A stretch of 40,726 nucleotides of DNA, taken from the NCBI GenBank assembly GCA_023717565.1, contig JAMQPI010000195.1:1-40726 (forward strand). Reading direction: 5' to 3'. The position numbers were made by a program, and so were the translations under genes. The notes below the pieces were generated by a model. The model was not told the DNA's origin, did no database searches, and saw only the letters and a list, made by a program, of their open reading frames with translations. The DNA comes from Pyrinomonadaceae bacterium (GTDB taxonomy: Bacteria > Acidobacteriota > Blastocatellia > Pyrinomonadales > Pyrinomonadaceae). This document shows positions 25,040-33,557 of this stretch, one piece after another. Numbering within the stretch: position 1 is the first letter of the stretch; every line of letters starts with the position of its first letter.

Positions 25040-25456
25040 ATGAATGGAGCGGACGAAAAGAAAGCCTTTCTCGGTGTGGGCCTATCTTTCCCGCCCTGCC
25101 TGAAAGCCGATGGACGGATCTCGACGATAGCATTTGAGGAAGATATCCATCAGGCCATTCTGATAATCCTGAGAACGAACCCGGGCGAGCGCGTGATGCG
25201 GCCGGATTTCGGAGCTGGATTGAATGCATTTCTATTTGAACCAATCAGCGTGTCGACGATGCATTTAATAAAAACACGAGTTGAAGAAGCGTTAATCGAT
25301 TGGGAACCGCGCATTGATGTGGAGCAGGTGAAAGTTCTGAACGATCGCAGCGATCCGGGCCGTTTGCTGATCGACATTACCTATCGCGTGCGGGCCACAA
25401 ACACAGTACGCAACCTCGTCTATCCATTCTATCTCCAGGAGGGAAGCGCTCAGTGA
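25040..25456 (+). CDS. Baseplate wedge protein, gp25/GPW family (Afp9-like)
   Basis: 138 residues with the gp25 signature: ISTIAFEEDIHQAILIILRT, then NPGERVMRPDFGAGLNAFLFEP. It also carries the ALIDWEPRIDVEQVKVL stretch. gp25 joins the baseplate to the first sheath ring. The stop codon overlaps the GTG start of the next gene (GTGA at 25453-25456), pointing to coupled translation of two interacting baseplate parts. Confidence 0.94.
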   Translation: MNGADEKKAFLGVGLSFPPCLKADGRISTIAFEEDIHQAILIILRTNPGERVMRPDFGAGLNAFLFEPISVSTMHLIKTRVEEALIDWEPRIDVEQVKVLNDRSDPGRLLIDITYRVRATNTVRNLVYPFYLQEGSAQ

Positions 25457-28400
25457 TCTCCGAACCGACGATCACGCTTGATGCAAGAAACGCCGAGGAG
25501 TTTGTAAACCAGCTCCTGGTAAAACGGCTCGGCTATGTTCCTGAATGGCAGCCTCAGGCGAAGGGCGTCGATACTGCGCTCGCCGGCATCTTCGCCCGTT
25601 ATCTTTACGCGATTGTGCAGCGATTAAATCAGGCGCCCGAGAAAAACAAGCTTGCCTTTCTCGATCTACTGGGCCTGTCACTTGTCCCTGCGCAACCAGC
25701 CCGCGCACCGATTGTTTTCGAAATTGCTCCGACTGGTCCCGATTCTCAAGCTCCGGTGAACACTCAAGTGGCGGCGCCGCCACCTCCCGGAAGCTCAGAT
25801 CAAATAGTGTTTGAAACAGAACGCACAACCGGGTTGGCAGCGGCGCGACTGAAGGAAGTCGTCAGCTTGTGGCCGGGACGCGATCAATACCTGGATCATT
25901 CGAGCGCATTTCTCGCTGCTCAACCGTTCCAACCCTTCCTGAAGCGTTTACTCGTCGATACACCACACGCAATTTATCTTGCTCATGACACCATTCTCGC
26001 GCTGGCAGGTGAGGTCACGGTGGATGTCGAGTTTGAGCTCACCCAAGCGAGCGCGGAACAACTTAGTCTGCTTTGGCAATACTGGGACGGCAAAGTTTGG
26101 CGTGGATTCAAATCCGCGCGCGCCGCGTGTTCCGAAAAAGAATTCAAACACGCCGACAGCACGAACGGGTTTACAAACAGCGGCAAATTCAGACTGGAAG
26201 CTGATTGTGCAGAAACCAAAAAGACCGCAGTTGACGGCGTTGAAGCCTTCTGGATCCGCGGACTGCTCACAGAGCCATTAGTGGACCGTACGAAACCGCT
26301 TCCAATCGTGGAGACGATTCAGTTGAGCACCGTAATTCAGCGCGAGCTGCGCGCTACTTTAGATATTGACGTTGAAGATACTGGTCCTTCCTCGTCCGAG
26401 ACCAGCATTCTGGCGAACCTGGCTAACGAAGCCGGCGAAAAGCTTTCGGGCCTAAGCGTAAAGATCACCGATCCGTTCGATCCGAATTTTCCCGAGCAAG
26501 TAATGCTGCCACACTCGACTGAGGCAGGAAGATACGATGTCAATATCGAAGCGCGCCAGAATTACGAAGTCAAAGCTTCATTTCCAAAGCTCGAGGCGAC
26601 TGGCAGAGCCAGAAATCTGGATCTGAACCGTGTTTTAACAGCGAAAATTACCTTCAACGTGCAAGGCCTGGATCCGGATAAGGCTTTCGCTGACGGCACG
26701 AAACTGGATTTAACCAAACCGTTTTATCCGTTTGGACAACAGCCTCAACCTGGGTCGGTCTTCTACTTCAATTCTGAAGAAGTCTTTAGCAAGGTTAATG
26801 CGACGATGCAGGTCTATGTCGCAAAAACCGCTACGCCGCTCGACTCTTTCGATATTCCGACCACAACAACCGGCGTCGGCAATCAAACCAAGGCCCCACT
26901 GGAGCATTTGATTGCCTGGGAATACTGGAACGGCAGAAAGTGGGCCACCTTATTCGAGACGACGAGTTTTGCAGACACGGAAGCCGAGGTTATCGACTTT
27001 GGAAAAATCCCTTACGACATGACGACGACTAAGGTGAACGAGGAAGAAGGCCTTTGGATGCGTGCTCGACTGGTGAGGGGAGGATATGGGTTCTCTACCA
27101 ACGTTCCTTCGAACGCCGGGGGTGCGGCCAACAGTTTCACCTACGTTATTTCACAGCCACCCGCGTTAGCTGCGTTTCGCATTGGCTATGGCTGGTCGTC
27201 GCCGCGCGAACATGCCGAGCAAGTGCGCACGTACAATGATTTCAAATACGAAGATCATACCTATGACGCGAAGTGGCCGGGAGCTACGTTCGCTCAGTTC
27301 ACAGTTGTGAGCGATCTAACTCCCGCACTGTATCTGGGTTTCGACAAGAAGCTGCCGGTCGATGATATCGGCTTGTACTTTGACATCGTAGAACAAAAAG
27401 GTGAGACGCGTGGTCCAGCGTTGCTCTGGGAGTATTTCGATGGCTCTGCGTGGCAAGAACTTTCCTTTGATGACGAAACTCGGAATCTGCGGCTTCCCGG
27501 GATCTTTTCGTTCATTGCCGCTGAAGACAGCAAGCCGTTAGCGCGCTTTGGTACCGAACTGCACTTCATCCGCGGCCGCCTTAAAGAAGATGGACCACCG
27601 GGGGAACCGACTGTAAACGGAATCTTTCCGAATGCTGTTTGGGCCACTCAGCACCGCACGCTTAACGATACGCCGTTGGGAGCAAGTAATGGGTTGCCGA
27701 ATCAGGTGTTTCGTTTCACCCAGATTCCGGTTCTGGCAGGCGAGCGAGTGGAAGTGCGAGAGTTGTCCGGACCGCGCGCAAACGTTGAGTGGCGCATCCT
27801 GGCTCTCGAGATCGCGTCGGGTGATGCAGGCATCATTCGCGAGTCGGAAGATCTGTTAGGTCGCGAAGGCCTACAAACAGACATCGTCAAAGGCGATCTG
27901 CGCCTCCGGCGCGACAAGAACAAAAAGGTGGCTGAGGCCTGGGTAACGTGGAAAGAGCGCCCCCACTTCTTCGTTTCCGGACCTGATGATCGTCATTACG
28001 TAATCGATCGCGCGCGTGGCCTGGTGTTCTTTGGCGACGGGGTGAGAGGGCGAATTCCGGAGCCGGGAAGTCAAATACTTTCAAGACAGCATCGTTCCGG
28101 TGGTGGCTTGGCGGGCAATGTTGCTGCCGGCGCGATTAAGCAATTATTGGGCGCAATTTCCGGCGTGCAAGGCGTGTCGAACCCGCGCGCGGCAGAGGGC
28201 GGCGCCGACGGCGAAACGATCGAGAAGTTTGGTCTGCGGGGTCCACAGACGATCAGGCATCGTGGTCGAGCGATCTCCCCTTCGGACTATGAGACTCTCG
28301 CACGAGAAGCCTCACCCGCGGTCGCTGTTGCTCGAGCGATCGCAACACGCAGTGCCGGCGGTCAGAACCTGCCGGGGTGGGTAACCCTCGTAATCATTCC

Positions 28401-28848
28401 CCAAAGCGACGAGCCATGCCCGTGGCCTTCGTTTGGCTTGCGTCAACACGTGCTGGCGTACATCGAAGCACGCGCGCCGGCAGACGTAGTTGCTGCCAAC
28501 CAAATCCACATCACCGGACCTGATTACGTATCGATTGACGTGCGCGCAACGCTGACACCAAAGATCGCTTCAGAAGCGGGTGTGGTGGAGAAACGGGCGC
28601 GGCAGGCCTTGCAGGGGTTTCTTCATCCACTGCGCGGTGGTCCAGATCGCACTGGCTGGTCGCCGGGAAGAGGTGTTTATTTATCCGACGTCGCCGCTGT
28701 ACTCGAACGTGTCGAGGGAATTGACTATGTGAAAGATCTGGCGCTGCTGGTAAACGGAACTTTGCATAACGAACAAGTAACCATTGCAGACGATCGCGTC
28801 GTAGTTGCCGGAAAACTCCGTCTCAAACTCGAGGCCGCTGAAAGATAA
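25453..28848 (+). CDS. Baseplate protein J-like, large (Afp11/gp6-like)
   Basis: 1131 residues from a GTG overlapping the gp25 stop. The N-terminal helical segment (LLVKRLGYVPEWQP) fits the Afp11 family. A long beta-rich middle (about 200-860) holds two related LWQYWDGKVWRGF / WEYWNGRKWATLF / LWEYFDGSAWQELSF repeats. The J-like core is at the C-terminus (about 935-1110: ISPSDYETLAREASPAVAVARA, then GFLHPLRGGPDRTGW). It forms the baseplate wedge with the next gene's product. The W-E/Q-Y-W/F-D/N-G repeats occur three times and are probably duplicated beta domains. Confidence 0.92.
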   Translation: MISEPTITLDARNAEEFVNQLLVKRLGYVPEWQPQAKGVDTALAGIFARYLYAIVQRLNQAPEKNKLAFLDLLGLSLVPAQPARAPIVFEIAPTGPDSQAPVNTQVAAPPPPGSSDQIVFETERTTGLAAARLKEVVSLWPGRDQYLDHSSAFLAAQPFQPFLKRLLVDTPHAIYLAHDTILALAGEVTVDVEFELTQASAEQLSLLWQYWDGKVWRGFKSARAACSEKEFKHADSTNGFTNSGKFRLEADCAETKKTAVDGVEAFWIRGLLTEPLVDRTKPLPIVETIQLSTVIQRELRATLDIDVEDTGPSSSETSILANLANEAGEKLSGLSVKITDPFDPNFPEQVMLPHSTEAGRYDVNIEARQNYEVKASFPKLEATGRARNLDLNRVLTAKITFNVQGLDPDKAFADGTKLDLTKPFYPFGQQPQPGSVFYFNSEEVFSKVNATMQVYVAKTATPLDSFDIPTTTTGVGNQTKAPLEHLIAWEYWNGRKWATLFETTSFADTEAEVIDFGKIPYDMTTTKVNEEEGLWMRARLVRGGYGFSTNVPSNAGGAANSFTYVISQPPALAAFRIGYGWSSPREHAEQVRTYNDFKYEDHTYDAKWPGATFAQFTVVSDLTPALYLGFDKKLPVDDIGLYFDIVEQKGETRGPALLWEYFDGSAWQELSFDDETRNLRLPGIFSFIAAEDSKPLARFGTELHFIRGRLKEDGPPGEPTVNGIFPNAVWATQHRTLNDTPLGASNGLPNQVFRFTQIPVLAGERVEVRELSGPRANVEWRILALEIASGDAGIIRESEDLLGREGLQTDIVKGDLRLRRDKNKKVAEAWVTWKERPHFFVSGPDDRHYVIDRARGLVFFGDGVRGRIPEPGSQILSRQHRSGGGLAGNVAAGAIKQLLGAISGVQGVSNPRAAEGGADGETIEKFGLRGPQTIRHRGRAISPSDYETLAREASPAVAVARAIATRSAGGQNLPGWVTLVIIPQSDEPCPWPSFGLRQHVLAYIEARAPADVVAANQIHITGPDYVSIDVRATLTPKIASEAGVVEKRARQALQGFLHPLRGGPDRTGWSPGRGVYLSDVAAVLERVEGIDYVKDLALLVNGTLHNEQVTIADDRVVVAGKLRLKLEAAER

Positions 28849-28851
28849 GCT

Positions 28852-31137
28852 GTGAAGATACCGTTACCAAATCTTGATGATCGCCGTTGGTCGGATCTCG
28901 TAGACGAAGGCCGATCATTGATTCCACTCTACGCACCGGAGTGGACGGATCACAACGTTCACGATCCAGGCATAACAATCATGGAGTTGCTCGCCTGGGT
29001 CGCTGAGATGGATATCTATCAACTGAACAGGATTTCCGATCTTCACAAGCGAAAGTTTTTGGCTCTGGTGGGGATAACGCCAAAGCCGCCGCAGGCCGCC
29101 CGCACTGTACTAAGCTTCATTTTGAAAGCAGGCAGTTCGCCACTTGAGTTGCAACCGGAAACGCAATTCGCCGGCGCCGATCCTTTTGGTGAACACACGC
29201 CCTTCCGGATTCTCGATTCAATCACTGTTGTGCCTGGCAGGCTTCACTCAATTCAAGCGAAGGATGCAACGGGCTTTCACGACGTTACAGATCATTGGCG
29301 GCGAGAAGAGCACTTCGGCGTGTTTGGCGCGATTCCTGAAGTAGGAATGGAACTCTATCTTGGTTTTACTGAACCTGTACCTTCCGGTGTGCCGCTGAGT
29401 CTTTATTTTCAGTTTGTGGGAGACCAGTGGAGCGAAAATGAACGTCAACGCATCATCGACGAGTTGAAAGAGCGGCAACAAGTGTGTCGACCGCCTGACA
29501 ATGCATGTGCGAAACCGTCGTCCGAGCCTGCGGTGGAAGACCCGTTTGATGTAAAGCTGCATTGCCGCACTAGAACTTCCTGGGAGTACCTTGCCGATGC
29601 CACGGGCGAAGGCAAGTGGCTGACATTGGAGCCCAAACGTGAAGACGTCAGCGATGACACGTGCGCTTTCGGTCTCAGTGGGCGCGTGGTGCTGAAGACG
29701 CGTGGTCCAATGAGAAAGAAGGCGGTCGGAGAGATTCCGGACCAACTCTTCTACTTTCGCTGTCGCTTCGAGGCGGGGGCCTACGACGCTCCGCCCATAA
29801 TTCGGTCGTTAATCATGAATGCCGCAACGGCCGAACAGGCGGTTTCAGTTGAAGAGAAGTTCATTATTGGTGCCGGTGCTCCAACCTCTGGAGACGAGCC
29901 CGTAGTCGGAGAAAGCTCAGTTCTCCGCATGGCCGCAAACCTTCTTCCCGATCCGGGAAGAAAGGAACGAAAGATAACCAGCCTCATTATCGAGAACGAT
30001 GATCCGGACCAACTCGGACTCGGTGTGCTCGCTTATAAGAAAGCGACGACAACGAATCCCGGAGATCTCATCATCGAAGGTTGCCTGGTTGGCGGAGGAA
30101 CAGGCGCTCCTCACCAGAAGATGACGTTACCCGCATTTCCTGTGCAGCAGTCGAGCCTCAGACTTTTCAGTCTCGAGAACAATCAAAATCTGCCAGCGAG
30201 CCGGTGGCACAGTTGGCAACGGCGAGAAGACTTCGTCTCGTCGAAGCGCACTGACTTTCACTTCCTGCTGGATCCGACAAACGGCGAAATCACTTTCGGT
30301 GACGGCGAGACTGGTCGCGTTCCGCCGTCAAGTGCATTGGTCTTCGCCTCTTACAACACGACCCGCGCCGACGCGGGCAATCTCGCGATTCGCAGCGCGA
30401 TGGAACTGCGTGATTCAGCACACAACCGCGTCGCAGTCCAGAATTTCAATTCAGTAAAAGCCCATCTGGAAAAGATCACAAACGCGATCGACGCAAGCGG
30501 AGGACTCGCCGCTGAGACATTGGAAAGCGCTGCGGCGAGAGCGATCGAGTTGATGGACGATTCGAAACGCGCAGTCACGCTAAAGGACTATGAGACGCTC
30601 GCACTCACAACACCCGGCGCTAAAGTCGCTAGAGCTTCAGCGAAGGCAAACCTTCACGCAAGTTTCCCCTGTTTGAAAGCGACGGGAGTGATCACCGTAG
30701 TCATATTGCCAAACATGCCCGTCAAGAGGCCCACGCCGAGCCGGGGCTTGCTGAGGACTGTGGCGTCGTACCTCGATCGTCGCAGAGTGCTTGGCACTCG
30801 TGTGGAGGTCGTTGGACCAACATATCTGGACGTAACGGTGAGAGCAAAAGTCCAGAGCGTGAAAAACGTGAGCAAGACAAACCTCAGGCTGAGAATTGTC
30901 CAAGCATTAGACGGCTTCTTCCATCCTCTGACCGGTGGTCCAGAACAGACGGGCTGGCCATTTGGCCGCGATGTTTATCGGTCGGAAGTATTACAGGTGA
31001 TTGACGAAGTTATTGGAGTGGACCACGTAATTGCTCTCGAGTTGAGTGCCGAAGGGTGCGAGCCGCAATGCGGAAACATTTGCCTGGCGCCTGGCTGGTT
31101 GGTATCCGCGGGGGAACACGTAATCGAAGTGCTCTAG
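28852..31137 (+). CDS. Baseplate protein J-like (Afp12-like)
   Basis: 761 residues from GTG 28852. The N-terminus DLVDEGRSLIPLYAPEWTDH and DPGITIMELLAWVAEMDIYQL is typical of eCIS Afp12-like proteins. The J-like core starts near 573 (AVTLKDYETLALTTPGAKVA). The late segment GFFHPLTGGPEQTGWPFGR aligns with GFLHPLRGGPDRTGWSPGR of the preceding protein, so the two are old paralogues making up the wedge heterodimer. The end has three cysteines (CEPQCGNIC) before CLAPGWLVSAG, possibly metal-binding. Confidence 0.92.
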   Translation: MKIPLPNLDDRRWSDLVDEGRSLIPLYAPEWTDHNVHDPGITIMELLAWVAEMDIYQLNRISDLHKRKFLALVGITPKPPQAARTVLSFILKAGSSPLELQPETQFAGADPFGEHTPFRILDSITVVPGRLHSIQAKDATGFHDVTDHWRREEHFGVFGAIPEVGMELYLGFTEPVPSGVPLSLYFQFVGDQWSENERQRIIDELKERQQVCRPPDNACAKPSSEPAVEDPFDVKLHCRTRTSWEYLADATGEGKWLTLEPKREDVSDDTCAFGLSGRVVLKTRGPMRKKAVGEIPDQLFYFRCRFEAGAYDAPPIIRSLIMNAATAEQAVSVEEKFIIGAGAPTSGDEPVVGESSVLRMAANLLPDPGRKERKITSLIIENDDPDQLGLGVLAYKKATTTNPGDLIIEGCLVGGGTGAPHQKMTLPAFPVQQSSLRLFSLENNQNLPASRWHSWQRREDFVSSKRTDFHFLLDPTNGEITFGDGETGRVPPSSALVFASYNTTRADAGNLAIRSAMELRDSAHNRVAVQNFNSVKAHLEKITNAIDASGGLAAETLESAAARAIELMDDSKRAVTLKDYETLALTTPGAKVARASAKANLHASFPCLKATGVITVVILPNMPVKRPTPSRGLLRTVASYLDRRRVLGTRVEVVGPTYLDVTVRAKVQSVKNVSKTNLRLRIVQALDGFFHPLTGGPEQTGWPFGRDVYRSEVLQVIDEVIGVDHVIALELSAEGCEPQCGNICLAPGWLVSAGEHVIEVL

Positions 31138-31145
31138 AGAAAATC

Positions 31146-32405
31146 ATGTCCAATCGACCATTCATTCTCGAACGATTCCAATACTGGCAGGGACAGAAAC
31201 TGCTGGGAAGAGATTTTCGTGACCAGCTCGCAAGGGAAGCTCAGTTGCGCTGGTGGCATAACCGAGCCCTGCATAAGTCCTATGGCGTGTCTTATGGTTT
31301 TCAAGTGTCGCGGGTGATTGAGGCGGGCGAGTTTGTGGCCGTTCGTGTTACGTGCGGCGTCGCTTACGACTGTTTTGGCAGAGAACTGATTCAACAAGAC
31401 ACGCGCGACATTAGGTTACCGGCCGATGTACCGGAAAGGAGTCCGAAAGTTACGCTGGTTGCAACTTACAAAGAGAGCTGGCGATGTGGAAACGAATGCA
31501 CTCCGGTCTGTGCGTGTCGAACTGATGAGCCGCTACTGCAGTGGAGAGTCTCTCGTTCGCGAGATTTATCCGACGGCGTGCCACTGCTGGAAGTTAGCTA
31601 TGAACCATCGGCGTCCCTGGCTGAGTTTCCCTCAAGCTTCAAAATCCCGACAACGCTCGAGAAGAGGGTTAGCTACGACCGTGAGCGGAAGCTATTGCTT
31701 GCCATAGATGGTTTGCAGCCCGAAGAGCACGCAGAATTGCTTGCGTTATCTCCACCACCACCTCTCAAAGGTGCTTTCGATCTCATTCTGGCCGCCACTG
31801 AGCGTTCGCCCGCATTGAATGAAGATTTCTCGGCCCAACAGGCGCGCGCCTTGGCGCGACCTCGAATCGGCCGCGGCGCCACTGTGCCCGGGAATACAAG
31901 TTGGGAAGAGTGGTCCGAGATTTTGGCTGATGGTGATAACGGAAAGGTTTCACTACCAGTTGGCGTACAGGTCACCATTGATACGTCCAGCGCTGGGTTC
32001 ACACAGTTGCCCTGTTACTTCGCCTGGCTCCAGGGTTCTCTTTGGAATAAGACAAACATTGAATTCTTTCCAGTGCCACTAAGTCATATCGATCACGAAA
32101 CGACTACTCAGTTCCGATTCCGAGCATGGATGCCGCCGTTGATTACTGTTCTCGGTTCGAGAGCGCGCCTTGCAAACGCAACGCCCGTCCCGGCGACGTT
32201 CAAACGGGAATCCGGTATTGAATCCGCTGGTTTCTCGGTGAATGAGTTTGTAAATTTTGCGCGACAGCAGCGCCTTTATGTTTGTTGGATTGGCATTCAG
32301 GAACAACGGGGGCAGGGCGGCCTCACCTGTGAGCCACTGAGAGACTGTGAGTGTGTCGCCAGCGAAACGGATGTAAACCACCAGCAGGAAAGCGCGAGGA
32401 ATTGA
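31146..32405 (+). CDS. Baseplate-associated paralogue A (shared N-terminal module)
   Basis: 419 residues from ATG 31146, 8 bases after the previous stop; an open frame from 31056 would overlap the baseplate gene and adds 30 unlikely residues. The N-terminal module (about 5-90) reads ERFQYWQGQKLLGRDF, then LRWWHNRALHKSYGVSYGF and CGVAYDCFGRELI. The same order of motifs recurs in the proteins at 32409, 35959 and 36803. The C-terminal half has a region parallel to that in paralogue B (GVQVTIDTSSAGFTQLPCYFA against GLTAVIDTRECGFRTTPCYSA), so A and B are the closest pair. No known domain is recognised. The place between baseplate and tail protein I suggests an outer baseplate or fibre-adaptor part. 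Confidence 0.72.
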   Translation: MSNRPFILERFQYWQGQKLLGRDFRDQLAREAQLRWWHNRALHKSYGVSYGFQVSRVIEAGEFVAVRVTCGVAYDCFGRELIQQDTRDIRLPADVPERSPKVTLVATYKESWRCGNECTPVCACRTDEPLLQWRVSRSRDLSDGVPLLEVSYEPSASLAEFPSSFKIPTTLEKRVSYDRERKLLLAIDGLQPEEHAELLALSPPPPLKGAFDLILAATERSPALNEDFSAQQARALARPRIGRGATVPGNTSWEEWSEILADGDNGKVSLPVGVQVTIDTSSAGFTQLPCYFAWLQGSLWNKTNIEFFPVPLSHIDHETTTQFRFRAWMPPLITVLGSRARLANATPVPATFKRESGIESAGFSVNEFVNFARQQRLYVCWIGIQEQRGQGGLTCEPLRDCECVASETDVNHQQESARN

Positions 32406-32408
32406 TCT

Positions 32409-33554
32409 ATGGACTTCCTTAAACAAACACGCACCATCGAGCGGTTACAGTTTTTTAACGGGCAGCGTCTTTTCGCCGAGGACCTTCAGGGATTGGACGC
32501 GTTCAACCGCGAGATGCGGTGGCTTCATAACATAAGCCTGCACCAAGTCGGCATTGGCAATGGCTTTGCCGTCGTTGGGAAGAGAGGCGATCGCGAAGTC
32601 CGGATCGGTCCCGGGTATGCAATCGATGGTCTGGGTAGAGAGATCGTTTCCATTACTGATCATGTCGAACCAGTGCAACCGGTAGCCGGCGAAGACGGCG
32701 GGACACCCACGCTGTTTGACTTGACTATCTCTTATGGTGAAGAACTCGAAGAAGCGGAACAGCGGGAAGGAATATGTAAGCAGCAAGGCACCATCCGTTT
32801 AAAGGAAGAGCCGGTGTTTTGCTGGATCGAATTGGACGCGGATGGTCAACCCAAAGACCAGGATATCGCCAAAGAGATCCTTTCCGGTATGCGGATCGTG
32901 CTTGCCAGGGCTGAAGTATTGAACTGCCAACTTGAAAAAGATATTTCGGTGGCGCAGCGGCTCAACGCGCGTGTCGCTACCCAACCATACATCTGTTGTG
33001 GAACTTCAACGCCCATCTGGCGACCGTTAATTCTTGCGCCTTTGGATCCCGGCGCCATTGGTAGAGACCCGGTTCTGAGTCAAATCTCGGAGGTCCTGAC
33101 GTTCCTTCCAATCATCTTTCCCATTGGACTGACGGCTGTCATCGATACGCGCGAGTGCGGATTTCGAACCACCCCCTGTTATTCAGCTCGAATTGCAGGA
33201 ACGAGGGTTAGGCACGTGCCTGTGCCGAGCCCCCTGAACGAAGGGGATACGATGCCTTCGATCACACCGACTATCGATCTCGCCTTTATCATTGATGGCT
33301 TTGTCCAGATTGTTGATCCTCAACCTAATCAATTCACCATTAATGTTTTATTGATAGGGCAACTGCTGGTGCCCGATCAGAGCAGGAGGCGTGCAACGGC
33401 GAATTTGCTGAACACATTGATTCCCTCGATTAATCAGAAGAACGTGGACCAGCAAAGTCAAAGGGCAATTGACAGTCTCTTTAAATACTCCAAAGACCCC
33501 GACACCAAAGAAGAAAAAGGATGGCATGTTGTCTGGATGGGAGTGGAGGACTGA
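32409..33554 (+). CDS. Baseplate-associated paralogue B (shared N-terminal module)
   Basis: 381 residues. The module is ERLQFFNGQRLFAEDLQ, then MRWLHNISLHQVGIGNGFAV, and IGPGYAIDGLGREIVSI (about 10-80). Beyond it lie an acidic stretch and a second conserved part with GLTAVIDTRECGFRTTPCYSA, shared with paralogue A. The C-terminus ends GWHVVWMGVED, as A has LYVCWIGIQE, so both end in the same beta-strand. It is 3 bases after A and 3 bases before the tail protein I gene, so co-translation is likely. Function not known; structural role inferred. Confidence 0.72.
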   Translation: MDFLKQTRTIERLQFFNGQRLFAEDLQGLDAFNREMRWLHNISLHQVGIGNGFAVVGKRGDREVRIGPGYAIDGLGREIVSITDHVEPVQPVAGEDGGTPTLFDLTISYGEELEEAEQREGICKQQGTIRLKEEPVFCWIELDADGQPKDQDIAKEILSGMRIVLARAEVLNCQLEKDISVAQRLNARVATQPYICCGTSTPIWRPLILAPLDPGAIGRDPVLSQISEVLTFLPIIFPIGLTAVIDTRECGFRTTPCYSARIAGTRVRHVPVPSPLNEGDTMPSITPTIDLAFIIDGFVQIVDPQPNQFTINVLLIGQLLVPDQSRRRATANLLNTLIPSINQKNVDQQSQRAIDSLFKYSKDPDTKEEKGWHVVWMGVED

Positions 33555-33557
33555 GTC